The translations under genes were made by a program, and so were the position numbers. A stretch of 45,068 nt of DNA from contig NZ_LSUQ01000020.1 of the NCBI RefSeq assembly GCF_001642725.1, forward strand, positions 1 to 45,068, in the 5' to 3' direction. Origin of the DNA: Ferroacidibacillus organovorans. Its GTDB lineage: Bacteria; Bacillota; Bacilli; Alicyclobacillales; SLC66. Within the stretch, counting starts at the first letter, position 1, and each line of letters starts with the position of its first letter. Under the pieces are notes generated by a model. It was not told where the DNA came from, made no database searches, and saw only the letters and a program-made list of their open reading frames with translations. This document shows, piece after piece, positions 41,743 to 45,068 of this stretch.

Positions 41743-42321
41743 TTATTTGCCGAGTACGACTTCGCCTTGCGCGACAGGAATTTTGCCTTTGCCAGCCATT
41801 GCTGGTCCTGTGTGTACGACGATACCCCAGGCGTGTGCAGGAATCTTCATAATGTTCTTGCCCTTGATCACGGTCGTTGCCATCGCGTTGCCTTTTGCGT
41901 CAGCCACGAGGTTTGCGAGTGCAAACGCCATACCGCCCATTTTTCCGGCTTTGTCAAAATGAATGTGTTCTGGGTGAACGCTGTGCGGTTTTAAGCCGGA
42001 GACCATGACCATAACGGTCAGCGTATCTGTCTTGGTGTTCAGATCAAGAGTTGCTGTTCCGTGCACTTTGCTGGCTTTGAACGGAGCGAGCGTAGCGTGC
42101 GCGTATTGCACCGCTGCTGTCGCTTTCGTCTTGTCTATTGGTTTCTTTTTGCTCGTTGTGCTTGTTTTGCTCTTCGCGCTTTCCTTGCTCTTTGCGCTTA
42201 CTTTAGTTACGTGTTTTGCGCTGGCAACATGGTGGGTTGTCGCAGCGAATGCGCTGCTGACAGAAGCGAGGCTGACGAGAAGGGAAGCGGCGACTGCGAT
42301 CTTTGCAATTTTTGTGTTCAT
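41743..42321 (-). CDS. Secreted CHRD-domain-like protein with Lys/Ser-rich linker
   Basis: 192-residue exported protein. A clear Sec signal peptide (about 26 residues, cleavage after AFA) is followed by a Lys/Ser/Thr-rich, repetitive linker (residues about 31-66). The domain starts near HGTATLDLNTKTDTLTVMV and runs through SGLKPHSVHPEHIHFD and IPAHAWGIVVHTG; this resembles CHRD and Cu/Zn superoxide dismutase-like beta-sandwich proteins. Histidines are present but the SOD metal set is not complete, so enzymatic activity is not claimed. ACGGAGGTG precedes the ATG. It has its own promoter-region palindromes and terminator, so it is a single-gene unit. Confidence 0.72.
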   Translation of the reverse strand: MNTKIAKIAVAASLLVSLASVSSAFAATTHHVASAKHVTKVSAKSKESAKSKTSTTSKKKPIDKTKATAAVQYAHATLAPFKASKVHGTATLDLNTKTDTLTVMVMVSGLKPHSVHPEHIHFDKAGKMGGMAFALANLVADAKGNAMATTVIKGKNIMKIPAHAWGIVVHTGPAMAGKGKIPVAQGEVVLGK

Positions 42322-42347
42322 TTGTGATGCACCTCCGTAGATTGGTC

Positions 42348-42382
42348 GGTTACGGTAACCAAACGGTTATTAGTATGTAACC
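42348..42382 (-). promoter_or_regulatory. Two GGTTA-type palindromes upstream of the CHRD-like gene
   Basis: GGTTACGGTAACC (42348-42360) is a perfect 13-bp palindrome with a central base; GGTTATTAGTATGTAACC (42365-42382) repeats the same half sites with a longer spacer. Their centres are about 19 to 20 bases apart, roughly two helical turns. They lie 27-61 bases upstream of the ATG at 42321, where a promoter should be; a minus-strand TTGACA occurs at 42411-42416. They look like paired repressor or activator sites. Confidence 0.5.
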
Positions 42383-42481
42383 TGTTTGCAATCTAAATGT
42401 AATCTATCGATGTCAACTTTGCAAGCGAGATGAAATGCTATGATGTGACAAGAGTTTGAACATGAGGAGTGCCAATTTTGG

Positions 42482-42540
42482 TTATGCACAGAGTTATCCA
42501 CAGATTCTGTGCATAACTCTGTGCATAACTCTGTGGAAAA
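42482..42540. repeat. Cluster of five DnaA-box sequences at 12-bp spacing
   Basis: Forward TTATGCACA (42482-42490) and TTATCCACA (42494-42502); reverse TGTGCATAA (42508-42516), TGTGCATAA (42520-42528) and TGTGGAAAA (42532-42540). Four fit the DnaA consensus TTATNCACA exactly and the fifth reads TTTTCCACA. Within each orientation the boxes start exactly 12 bp apart. Bases 42481-42503 and 42507-42529 also form an inverted repeat with one mismatch. It lies between the promoter region and the ankyrin gene. Confidence 0.75.
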
Positions 42541-42611
42541 GTGAAAAGATCTTCGCTTGCTCTGTCGTCATTGCGCGCGACTGTGAAGAAAAAAGGTGGA
42601 GGTATGTCGAC

Positions 42612-43274
42612 ATGAATCAGGAGGAACGGTTTATCGAGGCGATTAAGACGAATGACCATGCGGTTGTGAAGGATTCTTTACAAATAGAGCCGGGCTTGAT
42701 GGAGGTCAAACTAAACGGGATCTCACCTCTCATGCTCTCGGTTTACTATGGCGCGCGCGATGTGACAGCCGTATTTCTTTCACGCGGCGTCGAACTGAAC
42801 CTGTTTGAGGCGTCCGCTCTAGGGCAACACGACTCCGTTTTGCGCGAGTTAGACTGTGATTCTGCAGCGCTTAACGCATATTCCGCAGACGGTTTTACCG
42901 CGCTCGGACTGTCCGCTTTTTTCGGTCATGAAGACATTGCGCGAGAACTCCTGAAGCGAGGCGCCGCAGTCGACGTACCTTCGAAAAACGCAATGCGCGT
43001 AGCCCCCCTTCACTCTGCAGTTGCGCATCAACACACGCGGATCGCAGAGTTGCTGCTGGCGCACGGCGCAAATGTGAATCTCACACAACAAGACGGCTAC
43101 ACGCCTTTGCTCGAAGCTGTAGAGAATGGTCAACACGAGATGGTGCAGTTGCTGGTCGCGCACGGGGCAGATATCCATCAAGCCAGTGAGCGCGGCGTGA
43201 CGCCACTGCAGATGGCGGAGACGATGAAGCGCGACGATCTACTGCAAATCATGCGCGAAACGCACGCACAGTAA
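42612..43274 (+). CDS. Ankyrin-repeat protein
   Basis: 220-residue cytosolic protein made almost entirely of ankyrin repeats: about five to six 33-residue units, such as DGFTALGLSAFFGHEDIARE, MRVAPLHSAVAHQHTRIAEL and DGYTPLLEAVENGQHEMVQL, plus N-terminal ISPLMLSVYYGARDVTAVFL. No signal, membrane or catalytic domain. Ankyrin repeats bind proteins; the partner is unknown. ATG at 42612 with GGAGG (42598-42602) is chosen; the frame is open upstream to 42456, but that part only translates the DnaA-box repeats. An extended -10-like TGCTATGAT is at 42436-42444, so the boxes would lie in its leader. Confidence 0.85.
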   Translation: MNQEERFIEAIKTNDHAVVKDSLQIEPGLMEVKLNGISPLMLSVYYGARDVTAVFLSRGVELNLFEASALGQHDSVLRELDCDSAALNAYSADGFTALGLSAFFGHEDIARELLKRGAAVDVPSKNAMRVAPLHSAVAHQHTRIAELLLAHGANVNLTQQDGYTPLLEAVENGQHEMVQLLVAHGADIHQASERGVTPLQMAETMKRDDLLQIMRETHAQ

Positions 43275-43337
43275 CACCTAAAGAATGAGGTAGTGCGCTC
43301 ACTCCAAGGATGGAAGAAATGTCATGACGCTTAGCGT

Positions 43338-45068
43338 TCAGATTTCTTCGGATCGCGCCTCCCACTCGCGATACACATTTGCGAGACGTTCATTTTTTTC
43401 TTGGAGTTGCTCATTGTGCTCGTTGATCGCCACCCAGTCGCCCTGCTCTGAGAGTTCGACCAGGCGCGCCTCATCCACCTTTATCTCTTTTTCTAACTGT
43501 TCAATCTGTTGCTCAAGCGTGGTGAGTCTCGCCAAACGTTTGCGATCCTGCGCTTTCTCCAGTTGCCTGCGCGCGCGTTCATCTTTTGTTCTCGGAGCTT
43601 CTGGCGACAGCGCTTGGCGCGCCGTCTCTTTTACAGTAGGCGTCTCATCACTCTGTTGCGTCTGCGCCGCGAGAAACGACTCATAATTTCCTTCATAATC
43701 AAGCATTCGATTTTCGGTCAGCGACAGAATGCGCGTGGCGAGCGTCGCGAGAAAATAGCGATCGTGCGACACAAACAAGATCGTTCCGGGAAAGTCCAGA
43801 AGCGCCGCTTCAAGCGCTTCTTTGCTCTCGATGTCGAGGTGATTCGTCGGTTCATCAAGAAGGAGCAGGTTCGCCGGAGAGAGAGACAGGATGGCGAGCG
43901 CGAGGCGGCTGCGCTCACCACCGCTCAGATCGCCTACCCGCTTATACACGTCATCCCCGTGAAACAGCACATGGCCGAGCTTCGTGCGAATGACTGTCTC
44001 GGAGCGCGTCGGATAAACGCGCCACAGTGTCTCGATAACCGTGAGTGCCGGGTCGAGCTGTTCTTGCTCCTGCGTGTAATAGCCAAACTCCACGTGTGTA
44101 CCAAAGCGCACCACCCCTTCGCTCTTGCCGACGCCCGCGACGGCGCGCAAAAGTGAGGTTTTGCCGATGCCGTTTTTCCCTAAGAGTGCGACGCGTTCGC
44201 CGCGTCTTAACATGATGGAAAACGGAGCAAACAGCGCGCGTTCCGGTGTACCCACTTTTGCGCAAAAGCGGCGCAGTTCGAGCACATCAACCCCACTTGT
44301 CGTCTCTGGCAAAAACGTGACAAAGGGGAGCTTGCGCGCAGTGGGTTGCTCCACCCGCTCAAGGCGTGCGAGCCAGGTTCGCCGACTCTGCGCGCGCTTG
44401 GTGGTTGATGCGCGCACGATGTTTTTGGCGATAAAATCCTCAATCCGCTCAATCTCCGCTTGTTGCCGCTCAAACGCTTCCACCTGCTGCGCTTCGCGCT
44501 CCTCTTTGAGCGCGGCGTAGACGCTGTAGTTTCCGGGATAGCGAACGGTTTTTCCGTGATCCATTTCATAGGTGACCGTAGTGACGCGATCAAGGAAATA
44601 GCGGTCGTGCGAGATGACGAGCAGAGATTCGCGGTAGCTGCGCAGATAGTCTTCGAGCCACGCGACGGTTTCCAGATCGAGGTAGTTTGTCGGTTCGTCA
44701 AGCATGAGCAAATCAGGCTCAATCAAGAGTTGCCGCGCGAGTTGCAGCCTTGTCTTTTGTCCGCCTGAGAGTGACGCAAAGGGCGTTTCATATTGCTCAG
44801 AAGTAAATCTGAGACCATGCAACACGCGCCGCGTTTTTGCGTCAGCAGAGAAACCGTCACGCTTTTCAAACGCGTGCGTTTTTGTGTCGTAGTCGCGCAG
44901 GAGCTTATCCAGCGTCTCGCCTCGCTGAGACGCATTGGCGATCGCCTCTTCGAGTGCGCGCATCGCAGTTTCGAGTTCATCAAGCTCTGCAAACGCAGAG
45001 CGGGCGTAGCGCCAAACGGTTTCGTCGTCGCCGTGCGCCTCTTTGCGCTGCAGCACGTGACCGATGGT
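43338..45068 (-). CDS. ABC-F family ATPase, YdiF-like, 5'-truncated by the window edge
   Basis: C-terminal about 576 residues of a two-ABC protein without membrane domain. The first cassette has SLSGGQKTRLQLA and LLMLDEPTNYLD (its Walker A lies beyond the window). A charged interdomain linker follows, with KNIVRASTTKRAQSR. The second cassette has LLGKNGIGKTSLL, DLSGGERSRLAL and LLLLDEPTNHLDIES. The last 100 residues form a charged coiled coil (RLTTLEQQIEQLEKEIKVDE). ABC-F proteins act on ribosomes as translation factors or antibiotic-protection proteins; this one has the C-terminal coiled coil of the YdiF/Uup type. In Bacillus ydiF also sits next to tsaD; here four genes' worth of sequence intervenes. 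Confidence 0.93.
   Translation of the reverse strand, partial: TIGHVLQRKEAHGDDETVWRYARSAFAELDELETAMRALEEAIANASQRGETLDKLLRDYDTKTHAFEKRDGFSADAKTRRVLHGLRFTSEQYETPFASLSGGQKTRLQLARQLLIEPDLLMLDEPTNYLDLETVAWLEDYLRSYRESLLVISHDRYFLDRVTTVTYEMDHGKTVRYPGNYSVYAALKEEREAQQVEAFERQQAEIERIEDFIAKNIVRASTTKRAQSRRTWLARLERVEQPTARKLPFVTFLPETTSGVDVLELRRFCAKVGTPERALFAPFSIMLRRGERVALLGKNGIGKTSLLRAVAGVGKSEGVVRFGTHVEFGYYTQEQEQLDPALTVIETLWRVYPTRSETVIRTKLGHVLFHGDDVYKRVGDLSGGERSRLALAILSLSPANLLLLDEPTNHLDIESKEALEAALLDFPGTILFVSHDRYFLATLATRILSLTENRMLDYEGNYESFLAAQTQQSDETPTVKETARQALSPEAPRTKDERARRQLEKAQDRKRLARLTTLEQQIEQLEKEIKVDEARLVELSEQGDWVAINEHNEQLQEKNERLANVYREWEARSEEI

Noticed and set aside
42482-42540. CRISPR-like direct repeat
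   Set aside because: The 12-bp period is far too short for repeat-spacer units and there are no cas genes; the units match DnaA boxes instead.

Overview
The window looks like chromosomal DNA of a low-to-mid GC Firmicute (class Bacilli). Three gene orders familiar from Bacillus support this: ydcC-like lipoprotein / alr / ndoAI / ndoA, then thiL / tsaE / tsaB / rimI / tsaD / ABC-F, and the tandem DUF1659-DUF2922 pair. GC-rich codon use with many GTG and TTG starts, an S-adenosylhomocysteine hydrolase, two S9 peptidases and a QueDEC operon together suggest Alicyclobacillaceae or a close relative. That placement is inference; no rRNA is present.

Left part (1-3608): the C-terminal 521 residues of an S9 peptidase, a BtuF-like metal/cobalamin-binding fold without signal peptide, and a ResA/CcdA pair that moves reducing power across the membrane. 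From about 3.7 to 13 kb lies a distinctly more AT-rich block. It holds a LacI-type regulator with its own promoter and operator, a GH35-like beta-galactosidase, and a complete five-gene family-5 (Opp/Dpp-type) ABC importer. A second copy of the operator (17 of 18 bases identical) sits across the stop codon of the galactosidase gene. This reads as an acquired, substrate-induced oligosaccharide utilisation locus. An orphan membrane protein, a CobA-HemD fusion with a palindrome at its promoter, and a large RND pump follow (13-19.1 kb).

Middle part (19.3-34.5 kb): polysaccharide deacetylase, a second S9 peptidase, YqxD-like protein, the queD-queE-queC operon making preQ0, an LCP cell-wall ligase, the ydcC-like lipoprotein with alanine racemase, the MazEF-type EndoAI/EndoA pair, an ArsP/DUF318 permease with a very short partner, S-adenosylhomocysteine hydrolase, a class-I amidotransferase hydrolase, a flippase, and the DUF1659/DUF2922 pair.

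Right part (34.6-45 kb): a DUF1450 protein, an ECF sigma factor behind a self-type ECF promoter with an overlapping membrane anti-sigma-like gene, thiL and the tRNA t6A genes, ApbE, a secreted CHRD-like protein behind two palindromes, an ankyrin-repeat gene, and the 3' part of an ABC-F gene. The most striking non-coding element is a cluster of five DnaA-box sequences at exact 12-bp intervals within each orientation (42482-42540), just upstream of the ankyrin gene. No CRISPR array, insertion sequence, tRNA or rRNA was seen.
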